Positions 17,238-25,926 of a stretch of DNA of 64,000 bases are shown in pieces (within the stretch, counting starts at the first letter, position 1; each line of letters opens with the position of its first letter). The stretch spans positions 5,976,001 through 6,040,000 of the forward strand of contig NZ_JAUSZK010000001.1 of the NCBI RefSeq assembly GCF_030817495.1. Reading direction: 5' to 3'. A program made the position numbers and the translations under genes. This stretch comes from Streptomyces sp. V3I7 (GTDB lineage: Bacteria > Actinomycetota > Actinomycetes > Streptomycetales > Streptomycetaceae). The notes under the pieces are model-generated. The model worked only from the letters and a program-made list of their open reading frames with translations, was not told where the DNA came from and did not search any database.

Positions 17238-17258
17238 GGTCTTTGTTTGGATCAGGCC
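17235..17258. mobile_element. Solitary MITE terminus after glgC
   Basis: TAGGGTCTTTGTTTGGATCA matches the left inverted repeat of the 224-bp elements with a one-base loss and one change near TGTC, followed by GGCC. No matching right end is present before the next gene, so this is a solo end or a member of another subfamily. Its initial TAG is the glgC stop codon. Confidence 0.65.
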
Positions 17259-17276
17259 GGGCTCGCGGGCCCGACA

Positions 17277-17310
17277 CCGGCTGGGGCGCCCCCGAAGGCG
17301 CCCCAGCCGG
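17277..17310. terminator. Strong bidirectional terminator hairpin
   Basis: Perfect 14-bp stem CCGGCTGGGGCGCC / GGCGCCCCAGCCGG around a CCCGAA loop, midway between convergent glgC and the acyltransferase gene. It should end transcription from both sides. It is followed by degenerate CCCCTACGG repeats (about 17324-17362). Confidence 0.85.
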
Positions 17311-17369
17311 AACGGCCCCCTATGACCCCTACGGCCCCCTATGGACCCCTACGGATCCCCACGGACGCC

Positions 17370-18728
17370 TCAGGGATCGCAAGCCATGATCAGCGTCTCC
17401 ACCTCGGCCGTCAGCGCGCGGGCGAAGCGGTCGAGGTCCGGGACGGCTCGGCCGTCGGCGACCAGGCCGTAGTGCACGTGGCCTCGGTACGTCGAGATCG
17501 CGACCGCCAGGGACTGGCCGGGGGCGAGCGGGGCGAAGGGGTAGACCTCGGTGAGGGGGTGGCCGCCGAGGCGCAGTCCGATGCCGGGCAGGGGGACGCT
17601 GGTGACCAGGATGTCGAACCACAGCCGGGCCGCCTGGCCGACGAGCGGTCCGCCGAGCCGGTGGCCGAGCGCGGGGACGTGGTCGGCGAGCAGCGCGACC
17701 GCGCCGGCGCCCCGGTCGGCGCCCGCGTCCTTGTTACGGTCCATCGCCGCGCGCACCGTGTCGAGGCGGCTGCGCGGGTCGGGATCGTCGACGGGGAGCC
17801 GTATCAGGTAACCCGAGAGCCGGTTGCCCTGTGGCTGCGCGCTGCGCGGGCGGCGCCGGGAGACGGGGATCAGCGCGCGGGGCTCGACGCCCGCGCTGCC
17901 GTCGCCGCGCTCGTCGAGCCAGCGGCGCAGCGCGCCCGCGACGACGGCGATGAGGACGTCGTTGACGGTGCCGCCGACCGCCTTGCGCACCCGGTGCACG
18001 TCGTCGATGTCGAGCACGACGCCCGCGGTGCGGCGCGTGCCGCTCGGCGTGGAGGTCAGCGCGGAGGAGGTGCGCCCGCCCAGCGTGGACAGGGCGACGG
18101 AGGCGCCGATGTCCAGCGCGCGGCCGGCCTCGGACAGGGCGCCGCGCAGCAGACCGGGCAGCTTGCGCACGTCGGGCAGCAGACCGCGCGGCGGCTCGAC
18201 GGGGCGCGGGCCGCGCTCGGGGAGGTCCATGGGGTCCAGCACGCCCGCGGCGAGCTTGAGCGCGCGGAGGCCGTCGGCGAGCGCGTGGTGGAACTTGAAC
18301 AGCACGGCGAAGGAGACACCGTCCTCGCCGGGCAGCACGTGCGCCTCCCACGGCGGCCGGTCGCGCTCCAGCGGGCGTTCCATGAGCGTGCCGGCCACGG
18401 CCTGGAAGTCGCCGGCCGGGGCGTGCAGCCGGACGTGGTCCATCGGGTCGAAACCGGGATCGGGCTCACGGGTGGCGCCGCCGAAGGCGAGCGGGAGCGC
18501 GAAGGGGGAGCCGATGGGCTGCCAGACGTCCCGGATACGCATCCGCAGTCCCGGCACGGCGGCGGCGCGGGCGGCGAGCAGGTCGGCCGCGTGGGCGCCG
18601 GCGGTGGGCGAGTGCGCCGAGAAGACGCCGAGGGCGCCGAGGTGCATCGGGTACAGGTCGGACTCGATGTTCCAGAAGGCCAGGTCGAGGGGAGCGAGCA
18701 GATCGGAAGTCAATGGCTTGCCTCGCAT
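17370..18728 (-). CDS. Wax ester synthase / diacylglycerol acyltransferase (WS/DGAT)
   Basis: 452 aa from ATG 18728. The acyltransferase motif HHxxxDG is present as HHALADG (residues 147-153), along with PLERDRPPWEAHVLPG before it and the C-terminal DUF1298 features (VNDVLIAVVAGALRRWL, then GNRLSGYLIRLPV and VTSVPLPG). It esterifies acyl-CoA to diacylglycerol or fatty alcohol, forming the triacylglycerol droplets that streptomycetes store. It faces glgA-glgC, another carbon store, across a terminator. Streptomyces genomes carry several paralogues, so its share of lipid storage is unknown. Confidence 0.92.
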   Translation of the reverse strand: MRGKPLTSDLLAPLDLAFWNIESDLYPMHLGALGVFSAHSPTAGAHAADLLAARAAAVPGLRMRIRDVWQPIGSPFALPLAFGGATREPDPGFDPMDHVRLHAPAGDFQAVAGTLMERPLERDRPPWEAHVLPGEDGVSFAVLFKFHHALADGLRALKLAAGVLDPMDLPERGPRPVEPPRGLLPDVRKLPGLLRGALSEAGRALDIGASVALSTLGGRTSSALTSTPSGTRRTAGVVLDIDDVHRVRKAVGGTVNDVLIAVVAGALRRWLDERGDGSAGVEPRALIPVSRRRPRSAQPQGNRLSGYLIRLPVDDPDPRSRLDTVRAAMDRNKDAGADRGAGAVALLADHVPALGHRLGGPLVGQAARLWFDILVTSVPLPGIGLRLGGHPLTEVYPFAPLAPGQSLAVAISTYRGHVHYGLVADGRAVPDLDRFARALTAEVETLIMACDP

Positions 18729-18856
18729 CGACGAAGGGTGGGCATGCAGTCAACCTCCGGCAGATGATTACGGTCAAGTGCGATCAAGTTACGCACAGTT
18801 AACTTCAGATGAAGTTGCGCCCGCCGAAAGGGGCGGGACTGCCCAGGCACCTGAGG

Positions 18857-21178
18857 TCACGTCAGGGAGGGCGGCGCGGACCCCGGGGACGTGCCCCACT
18901 CCGACGGGTGCGGGCCGACCGTGAAGGACAGCTCGCGCAGGGAGCGCAGGGCGTCCGTCGTCAGATACGTCCGGCCGTACGGGACCCCGTCCGCGGCGAC
19001 GCCCTGGACGTAGCGGTCGGCCGCCGAGGTCCCCGGCGCGCTGACCGTCAGCCGGCCGCCGGGCCAGTAGCGGCGGTCGAGGGCGAGGTCCACGCGGTCG
19101 AAGACGGGCGTGGACAGCCCCCAGGTGCCGTACCCGGGCTGGACCGGGAAGAGCCCGATCGAGGACAGCACGTGCCAGGCGGACATCGTGCCCAGGTCGT
19201 CGTTGCCGGTCATGCCGGTCGGCGCGTCCGTGAACAGGGTCATCGCCGCGTGCACCACGTCGGTCGTCTTCCAGGGCTGCCCGGTCGAGAGGTAGGTGTA
19301 CGGGGCGATGAGGTCGGGCTCGTTCATCGGGTTGTACACGGCCGCGTTGTAGTACGTGTACGGGTCGCCGTGCACCCACACCTCGCGGGCGGTGCGCTCG
19401 GGGTCGGTCAGCAGCCGGTCGTAGGCGAAGAACGCGTCCAGCCGGTCGTTGGCCGCCCGCTGACCGCCGATCAGGCGGACCAGGTCCGGCACGTCCTGCG
19501 GCACCAGCCACTGGTACTGCCAGGCGGTGCCCTCGTGGAAGCCGACGCTGCGGGCCGGGTCGGCCGGTCCGGCGAAGGCGCCGGAGGCGTCCCGGGCGCG
19601 GAAGAAGCCGGTCGACGGATCGAAGACGTTGCGGTAGTTGCGTGAGCGGGCCGCCCACCGGTCGGCGTCCGCGGTGTGGCCGAGGGCGCGGGCCATCTGC
19701 GCGAGCATCGCGTCGGACAGGGCGTACTCCAGGGTCACCGAGGCGCCCTGGTGGTAGTCCGAGTCGCCGAGCTTGGCCTGCGGGCGGCCCGGGACGTAGG
19801 GGGCGAAGCCGTTCGCCAGGTACTCGTCGTTGGCCTCCCGGCCGGCCATCGGCACGTCGACCGGGGGCACGCCGTCGGCGTTCTGCCGCAGCACGCGGTA
19901 CGCCCGTTCCTCGTACCCCCTGAGAAGACCGAGCTGGTACGCGGTGGTGAGGAACGGGGTGACCGGGTCGCCGGTCATGATGTTCGTCTCGGCCGTGGCG
20001 TAGCCCCACTTGGGCAGCCAGCCGCCCTCCTCGCCGACCCTGATCACCGACCGGGCCATGTCGCGGGCCTCGCGCGGCGCGAGCAGGGCGAGGAGCTGGC
20101 ACTGGGTGCGGTAGGTGTCCCACAGGGACCAGTTCTGGTAGTACGTGAACCCCTTGGCGCGGTGGGTCCGCTGGTCCCAGCCGGTGTAGCGGCCGTCCGC
20201 GTCGCTGCCCGTGCTCGGCGCGAGGAACGACCGGTACAGCGACGAGTAGAACGTACGGCGCCGGGTGTCGTCCCCGCCTCGGACACGGACCGTGCGCAGC
20301 CGCCCCTCCCACGCCCGCCGGGCCGCCTCGCGCACCGCGTCGAACGAACGGCCGCCCTCCGCCCGCAGGTTGACCTCCGCGCCCCGCGGGTCGACGTACG
20401 ACAGCGCGGTGGTCGCCGTGACCGTGCGGTCCCCGGTGGTGTCGAACCGGACGTAGGCGCCGCCGCGGCCGGTGCGGGAGCCGTCGGTGACGGCGGCGCC
20501 GTCCCAGGTGCCGTACGCGGTGAAGGGCCGGTCGAAGCGGGTGATCGTGTGCACGGTGTACGGCAGGGTGTCGCGGCAGAAGCCGCGGCCGGTGATCGTG
20601 GTGCGCACGGTGCGGTCGTCGAGGATCTCGACCCTGGCGCCGACCGCCTTGTGCAGCGACTGGCCCGCGTTGAGCAGGACGTTGGCCTTGTCGGTGGCCG
20701 GGAAGGTGTAGCGCTGCACGCCGGTGCGCGTGGTGGCGGTCAGCTCGGCGGTGATCCCGGAGGACAGGCCGACCCGGTAGGAGCCCGGGCTCGCCTGTTC
20801 GTCGGTGTGCCGGAAGCCGGCCGCGTACCGGGCGTAGTCCGTCTCCGTGACGTCCCCGGTGGTCGGCAGGACCGGCAGGTCCCCGCCGATACGGCACCCG
20901 ACGCCGGAGAGGTGGACCAGCGAGAAGCCCCGGATGCGGCTGTCGGAGTAGTCGTACCCCGTCCGGTGCCCGGTGTCGGGCGAGAGCTGGACCATCCCGA
21001 AGGGCACCGTCGCGCCGGGGAAGGTGTTGCCCTCGTTCTCGGTGCCGATGAACGGGTCGACCAGGTCGGTGAGCGGGCCGCCGCTCGGTTCGGCGGACCG
21101 CGCGGCGGGGGCGAGGAGCAGCGCGGACGCCGTCATCACCCCCGCCAGACACAGCCGCTCAAGCCGGGTCCCTCTCAT
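18857..21178 (-). CDS. Secreted GH92 family alpha-mannosidase
   Basis: 773 aa from ATG 21178 (MRGTRLERLCLAGVMTASAL). An N-terminal signal peptide ends near residue 28 (ARSAEPSG). The N-terminal beta domain begins DLVDPFIGTENEGNTFPGAT and PFGMVQLSPDTG, hallmarks of GH92. The (alpha/alpha)6 domain has NWSLWDTYRTQCQLLALL, KWGYATAETNIMTGDPVTP and the catalytic stretch GNDDLGTMSAWHVLSSIGLF. GH92 enzymes are calcium-dependent exo-alpha-mannosidases acting on N-glycans, yeast mannan or mannoproteins. The full length and preserved motifs suggest an active enzyme. No carbohydrate-binding module is attached. The GH38 enzyme at 28329 may complete mannoside breakdown inside the cell. Confidence 0.93.
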   Translation of the reverse strand: MRGTRLERLCLAGVMTASALLLAPAARSAEPSGGPLTDLVDPFIGTENEGNTFPGATVPFGMVQLSPDTGHRTGYDYSDSRIRGFSLVHLSGVGCRIGGDLPVLPTTGDVTETDYARYAAGFRHTDEQASPGSYRVGLSSGITAELTATTRTGVQRYTFPATDKANVLLNAGQSLHKAVGARVEILDDRTVRTTITGRGFCRDTLPYTVHTITRFDRPFTAYGTWDGAAVTDGSRTGRGGAYVRFDTTGDRTVTATTALSYVDPRGAEVNLRAEGGRSFDAVREAARRAWEGRLRTVRVRGGDDTRRRTFYSSLYRSFLAPSTGSDADGRYTGWDQRTHRAKGFTYYQNWSLWDTYRTQCQLLALLAPREARDMARSVIRVGEEGGWLPKWGYATAETNIMTGDPVTPFLTTAYQLGLLRGYEERAYRVLRQNADGVPPVDVPMAGREANDEYLANGFAPYVPGRPQAKLGDSDYHQGASVTLEYALSDAMLAQMARALGHTADADRWAARSRNYRNVFDPSTGFFRARDASGAFAGPADPARSVGFHEGTAWQYQWLVPQDVPDLVRLIGGQRAANDRLDAFFAYDRLLTDPERTAREVWVHGDPYTYYNAAVYNPMNEPDLIAPYTYLSTGQPWKTTDVVHAAMTLFTDAPTGMTGNDDLGTMSAWHVLSSIGLFPVQPGYGTWGLSTPVFDRVDLALDRRYWPGGRLTVSAPGTSAADRYVQGVAADGVPYGRTYLTTDALRSLRELSFTVGPHPSEWGTSPGSAPPSLT

Positions 21179-21340
21179 GTGGGATGACCTCCGGAGCTCG
21201 ACGTCAGTGTCTGCATCCTGAGGTCATCGGGGCGGGAAGCCGGGGATCCCGGGCGGTCTTCGTCGGACGCGTCGCGGTACGGGACCGGGCCCGGGGGAAC
21301 ATAGCCTCAAAAGTGGAGAAATGAGACTAAGGGGATCATC

Positions 21341-23695
21341 GTGGATGATCATGGCTTGTTCGAAGACGACGCCGAAATCGGACGGCAGGACAGGGCCGCC
21401 GCCGGGGAGCCGCTGGAGCCGCGGGTGGGCCCCGTGCCGAAAGGGCCGCCCAAGTCGAAGCCGTACACGCATCCGGCGGCGGGCTGGGGCGCGGCCAAGG
21501 CTGTGGGCGAGTTCCTGGTCGACGAGCGCGAGGTCGTGGTGGGCTCGCTCGAGATGCTGAAGATGAACCAGGAGGACAGCGGCGGCTTCGACTGCCCGGG
21601 CTGTGCGTGGCCCGACACCAAGGGCCTGGCGCTGGACCTCTGCGAGAACGGCATCAAGCACACCACGTGGGAGATGACGGGCAAGCGCGTCACCCGCGAG
21701 TTCTTCGCGGAGCACACCGTCACGTCGCTGTTCGACTGGAACGACCACGACCTCGAGGCGCAGGGCCGGCTGACCGAGCCGATGACCTACGACCCGGAGA
21801 CCGACCACTACGTGCCCATCAGCTGGGCGGACGCGTTCAAGCTCTTCGGCGACGCCGTCCGCGCTCTTGAGGATCCGAACCAGGCCTCGTACTACACCTC
21901 GGGACGGCTGGGCAACGAGGCTTCCTTCCTCTACCAGCTCATGACCCGAGAGCTCGGCACCAACAACCAGCCCGACTGCGCCAACATGTGCACCGAGGCC
22001 GGCAGCCGCGCGATGATCGCCTCGCTCGGCACCGGCAAGGGCACCGTGGACCTCAAGGACTGGGAGGCCGCGGACGCCGTCTTCGTGATCGGCATCAACG
22101 CCGCGTCCAACGCGCCGCGCATGCTCACCCCGCTGGCGCAGCTCTACCGCGCCGGCAAGAAGCTCGTCCACATCAACCCGCAGGTCGAGGCGGGTGCCAC
22201 CCGCACGATCATTCCGCACGACCTCGTGGCGATGGCGACCTTCCACGCCACCCCGACCAGCAACCTCAATATCCAGCCGCGGTCCGCCGGCGACATGGCG
22301 CTGATGCGCGGGATCGCCAAGGCGACCCTGGAGATGTCCGAGAGGGACGATCACGCGATCGACAGGGAGTTCCTGGCGCGCCACACGACCGGCTTCGACG
22401 CCTACCGGAGGCTGGTCGAGGACACCTCGTGGGACGAGATCGTCCAGCAGTCGGGCGTGGCCAGGGAGGACATCCTCAAGGCCGCCACGATCTACCGCGA
22501 GGCCGACCGGTCGATCATGACCTGGGGCCTGGGCGTCAACCAGCACGAGCACGCCGTCGACACGATCCGCGAGATCGTCAACGTCCTGCTGCTGCGCGGC
22601 AACATCGGCCGCGAGGGCGCCGGCGCCGCTCCCAACCGCGGCCACAGCAACGTGCAGGGCAACCGCACCTGCGGCATCACCAACGCCCCCACGCGGGAGT
22701 TCCTCGACAAGCTCGCCGAGGTCTGCGGGATCGACCCGCCGCGGGAGGAGGGGCTGGACGTCATCGGCACCGTCGAGGCGATGGACCGCGGCGACATCAA
22801 GGTCTTCGTCGGCATGGCGGGCAACTTCGCGCTCGCGCTGCCCGACACCAGGTACACCTACGCGAGCCTGCGGAAGGTGGATCTGACCGTCTACGTCAGC
22901 ACCAAGCTCAACCGCAGCCACATCGTCCACGGCAAGCGGGCCCTGATCTTGCCGTGCCTGGGCCGCACCGAGAAGGACATGCAGAGCGGCGGCCTGCAGC
23001 GGCTGTCGGTCGAGGACGGCGATTCGATGGTCCACCTCTCGCAGGGCAACCAGCACCCGGCCTCGCCGCACCTGCTCTCCGAGCCCGCGATCATCGCCGG
23101 CCTCGCCCGGGCGGCGCTGCCGGACTCCGCCACCCCGTGGGAGTGGTACGTCGAGGACTACGACCGCATCCGCGACACCATGGCGAAGGTCCTGTACGGC
23201 TTCGAGGACTTCAACCGGCGCGTCCGGCAGCCGATGGGCTTCCGGATCAAGCAGCCCGCCCGCGAGCTGGTCTTCCTCACCCCCTCAGGGCGCGCCGAGT
23301 TCTCGCACGCCCCCCTGCCCGACGTGGTGCCCCGCGACGGGCGGCTCGTCCTGGGCGCGATGCGCTCCCACGACCAGTGGAACACCACGATCTACACCGA
23401 CAACGACCGCTACCGCGGCATCCACCACCTGCGCACGCTCGTCTTCATGAACGGCGACGACATGCGCGAGCGCGGCCTGAAGGAGTTCCAGCCGACCACG
23501 ATCACGGCATACGCCAAGGACGGGACCGAGCGCACGCTGAAAGGCTTCCTCGCGGTCGAACACGACATCCCGCGCGGCGTCGCCGCCGGCTACATGCCGG
23601 AGCTGAACCAGCTGATCTCGGTCAGCGACTACAGCGCCCAGAGCGACCAGCCGCTGATGAAGCAGCTGAACGTCACGATCGAACAGGACGCCTGA
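21341..23695 (+). CDS. FdhF/YdeP-family molybdopterin oxidoreductase
   Basis: 784 aa from GTG 21341 (VDDHGLFEDDAEIGRQ). The protein is a DMSO-reductase-superfamily molybdoenzyme: FDCPGCAWPD (about residue 83) sits where the FeS-binding loop would be but keeps only CxxC. Cofactor-binding segments follow (SYYTSGRLGNEASFLYQL, VFVIGINAASNAPRM, GLGVNQHEHAVDTIREIVN, RGNIGREGAGAAPNRGHSNV) and a C-terminal MopB domain (RSHDQWNTTIYTDNDRYRG). It is close to E. coli YdeP, implicated in acid resistance, whose reaction is unknown. No formate dehydrogenase partner subunits are nearby; the next gene on the same strand is an unusual SDR, 215 bp away. Confidence 0.88.
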   Translation: MDDHGLFEDDAEIGRQDRAAAGEPLEPRVGPVPKGPPKSKPYTHPAAGWGAAKAVGEFLVDEREVVVGSLEMLKMNQEDSGGFDCPGCAWPDTKGLALDLCENGIKHTTWEMTGKRVTREFFAEHTVTSLFDWNDHDLEAQGRLTEPMTYDPETDHYVPISWADAFKLFGDAVRALEDPNQASYYTSGRLGNEASFLYQLMTRELGTNNQPDCANMCTEAGSRAMIASLGTGKGTVDLKDWEAADAVFVIGINAASNAPRMLTPLAQLYRAGKKLVHINPQVEAGATRTIIPHDLVAMATFHATPTSNLNIQPRSAGDMALMRGIAKATLEMSERDDHAIDREFLARHTTGFDAYRRLVEDTSWDEIVQQSGVAREDILKAATIYREADRSIMTWGLGVNQHEHAVDTIREIVNVLLLRGNIGREGAGAAPNRGHSNVQGNRTCGITNAPTREFLDKLAEVCGIDPPREEGLDVIGTVEAMDRGDIKVFVGMAGNFALALPDTRYTYASLRKVDLTVYVSTKLNRSHIVHGKRALILPCLGRTEKDMQSGGLQRLSVEDGDSMVHLSQGNQHPASPHLLSEPAIIAGLARAALPDSATPWEWYVEDYDRIRDTMAKVLYGFEDFNRRVRQPMGFRIKQPARELVFLTPSGRAEFSHAPLPDVVPRDGRLVLGAMRSHDQWNTTIYTDNDRYRGIHHLRTLVFMNGDDMRERGLKEFQPTTITAYAKDGTERTLKGFLAVEHDIPRGVAAGYMPELNQLISVSDYSAQSDQPLMKQLNVTIEQDA

Positions 23696-23910
23696 CGATT
23701 CCCGTCGAGGCCCTCGGCCGGCCCTCGCGCCGTCTCGCGCCAGGCGCGTCGGCGGCGCGCGCGGCCGTGCGGGGCGGCCTCACCCGGGTGCCCCCCCAGG
23801 GGTCTCCCCCGGAGCGGTTTGGTGGTATGGGGGAGTGCTCCGTAAAATTCCCTGTTCGAAAGCGGGCGCGACCGGTGCCCTGCGCAGGTGATCAGGGAAG
23901 CGGCAGCGCG

Positions 23911-25425
23911 ATGACGGTGACAGACGACGGCCTGACGGCCTCGGGCGTGGCGAACGAGCCCGGCGACGAGGTGGTCCACGGCCCCGGCATCGACCCCGAG
24001 CGCCTGGCGGTCTGCCTCGCCGTACTGGAGGAGCTCGACAAGATCGAGGTCGACCACCCCGACGCGATCAAGGTGCGCCGGGCCACCTCGCACATCTACC
24101 GCACGGTCAAGCAGCGCCGCCGCCAGGAGCGCCGGGCCGCCAAGACCGCGCACGACAAGGCGATCACCGAGGCCACCGCGACCGGCTCCGCCCAGCGCAT
24201 CGACGACGAGACCGAGGGCATCCTGCCGTCGTCGAGCACCGAGTCCGGCAGGATCGCGGGGATACTCCAGCGCCCGCGCTCCTGCTACACCTGCAAGTCC
24301 CGGTACGTGGAAGTCGACTACTTCTACCACCAGCTCTGTCCCGATTGCGCCGGCCTGAACCGCGCCAAGCGCGACGCCGGCGCCGACCTCACCGGCAAGC
24401 GCGCGCTGCTCACCGGCGGCCGCGCCAAGATCGGCATGTACATCGCGCTGCGGCTGCTGCGCGACGGCGCGCACACGACGATCACCACGCGCTTCCCGAA
24501 GGACGCCATCCGCCGTTTCAAGGCGATGGAGGACTCGGCGGACTGGATGCACCGCCTGGAGGTCGTGGGCATCGACCTGCGCGACCCGGCGCAGGCCGTG
24601 GCCCTCGCGGACCAGATCACCGAGGCCGGCCCGCTCGACATCCTGATCAACAACGCGACGCAGACCGTGCGCCGGCTGCCCTCCGCCTACGCCGCCCTGG
24701 TCGACGGCGAGAGTGCCCCGCTGCCGGCCGGTGAGCTTCCCGCGCACCACGTCATCGGCGCCTTCAACTCCGGCGCGGTCGACGGTCTGGCGGCCCTGCC
24801 CGTCGGCACCAGCGGCCTCGACGCCCAGAAGGTCGCCGACCTCGCCCTGGTCGCGGGCAACGCCAGCGTCGCCCGGCACCTCGACGGCACCGCCATCGAC
24901 GCGGGCGGCCTGCTCCCCGACGTCGTCGAGTCCAACACCTGGGTGCAGACCATCGAGCAGATCTCCCCGGTGGAGCTCCTCGAGACCCAGCTGTGCAACT
25001 ACACGGCGCCGTTCATCCTGATCAGCAAGCTCCGCCCGGTCATGGCGGAGGCGGCCAGGAAGGCGACGAGCGGACGCGCGTACGTCGTCAACGTCTCGGC
25101 GATGGAGGGCGTCTTCGGCCGCGGCTACAAGGGCGCCGGCCACCCCAACACCAACGCCGCCAAGGCCGCGATGAACATGGTGACGCGCACCAGCGCCCAG
25201 GAGATGTTCGACGCCGACGGCATCCTCATGACCTCGGTCGACACCGGCTGGATCACCGACGAGCGTCCCCACTTCGACAAGCTCCGCCTCGCCGACGAGG
25301 GCTTCCACGCCCCGCTCGACCTGGTCGACGGCGCGGCCCGCGTCTACGACCCGATCGTGCGCGGCGAGGCGGGCGAGGACCTGTACGGCGTGTTCATGAA
25401 GGACTACGCGCCCGGCAAGTGGTGA
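23911..25425 (+). CDS. SDR-fold protein with N-terminal zinc ribbon
   Basis: 504 aa from ATG 23911, which has GGGAAGCGG upstream. Residues 1-120 are helical and polar. Residues 125-146 hold a four-cysteine ribbon (CYTCK at 125-129, then CPDC at 143-146). The Rossmann domain begins ALLTGGRAKIGMYIALRLL (about 166-184), with INNATQTVRRLP in the NNAG position and VNVSAMEGVFG for the serine strand. Where YxxxK is expected the sequence is GHPNTNAAKAAMNM: lysine remains but no tyrosine at -4. It matches a distinctive SDR-like family with HTNMAKAALNM-like motifs and unknown reaction. It lies downstream of the molybdopterin oxidoreductase, suggesting a shared redox role, which is inference. Confidence 0.8.
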   Translation: MTVTDDGLTASGVANEPGDEVVHGPGIDPERLAVCLAVLEELDKIEVDHPDAIKVRRATSHIYRTVKQRRRQERRAAKTAHDKAITEATATGSAQRIDDETEGILPSSSTESGRIAGILQRPRSCYTCKSRYVEVDYFYHQLCPDCAGLNRAKRDAGADLTGKRALLTGGRAKIGMYIALRLLRDGAHTTITTRFPKDAIRRFKAMEDSADWMHRLEVVGIDLRDPAQAVALADQITEAGPLDILINNATQTVRRLPSAYAALVDGESAPLPAGELPAHHVIGAFNSGAVDGLAALPVGTSGLDAQKVADLALVAGNASVARHLDGTAIDAGGLLPDVVESNTWVQTIEQISPVELLETQLCNYTAPFILISKLRPVMAEAARKATSGRAYVVNVSAMEGVFGRGYKGAGHPNTNAAKAAMNMVTRTSAQEMFDADGILMTSVDTGWITDERPHFDKLRLADEGFHAPLDLVDGAARVYDPIVRGEAGEDLYGVFMKDYAPGKW

Positions 25426-25443
25426 CCCGGCTCCACCGCCGCT

Positions 25444-25478
25444 GATCCGGTACGGCGCCGAGCGCGCCGTACCGGATC
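25444..25478. terminator. Terminator hairpin after the zinc-ribbon SDR
   Basis: Perfect 15-bp stem GATCCGGTACGGCGC / GCGCCGTACCGGATC with loop CGAGC, 18 bp after the SDR stop and facing the convergent HD-like gene. Confidence 0.85.
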
Positions 25479-25523
25479 ATGACGCGCCGTCATGCGCCGT
25501 ACCGGATCATGACGCGCCGTCAG
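25464..25523. repeat. 30-bp direct repeat, two copies
   Basis: GCGCCGTACCGGATCATGAC followed by GCGCCGTCA at 25464-25492 is repeated at 25494-25522. The first copy's 5' half is the right arm of the terminator stem, and the second copy includes the stop codon of the minus-strand HD-like gene. It looks like a local duplication of the terminator arm. Confidence 0.75.
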
Positions 25524-25926
25524 CCGCCCGCCCCGGCCCCGCGTGCCGTGCCGCCACCAGTTCCAGCACCGTGCGCCAGTCCTCCAGGACCCCCGCGTCG
25601 AAACCGGCGGTCCGGCCCTCCTCGTCCGCCGCACGCAGGGACAGCAGGTCGTCGTCGGCGTACGGGCCCCGGGCCATGCCGTGGTGGCGTACGAGACGGG
25701 CGACCCGGTCGCCGAGCAGTGGCCGCACCGCGGCGGCCGCGCGGTCCGCCTGCTCGGCCTCCTCGCTCGGCCCCAGCAGCCGCCCGCTGTCCCGCATCAG
25801 CCCCGCGACCTGGAGCTCCTTGTCGGCGGGACGGCTGCGACGCAGGAGAGCCGCGGTCCGCAGCGCGCGCTCGCTCCGGCACGCGTACAGCATCTCCATC
25901 AGCTCCTCGACGCCGCGCAGCTCCAT
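25507..25926 (-). CDS. Degenerate HD-domain-like protein
   Basis: 139 aa from ATG 25926 (MELRGVEELMEMLYACRSER) with GGGAGG upstream. The helix pattern and ALRTAALLRRSRPADKELQV, then AGLMRDSGRLLG, follow small HD-domain phosphohydrolases related to the phosphonate-degrading/inositol oxygenase group. The diagnostic His-Asp is Arg45-Asp46 (LMRDSG instead of LxHDxG), and the first metal histidine before ALxTA is also missing. DRVARLVRHHGMARG keeps the later helix. It is probably catalytically inactive or regulatory. It lies upstream of, and divergent from, the orphan peptide gene. Confidence 0.65.
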   Translation of the reverse strand: MELRGVEELMEMLYACRSERALRTAALLRRSRPADKELQVAGLMRDSGRLLGPSEEAEQADRAAAAVRPLLGDRVARLVRHHGMARGPYADDDLLSLRAADEEGRTAGFDAGVLEDWRTVLELVAARHAGPGRAADGAS

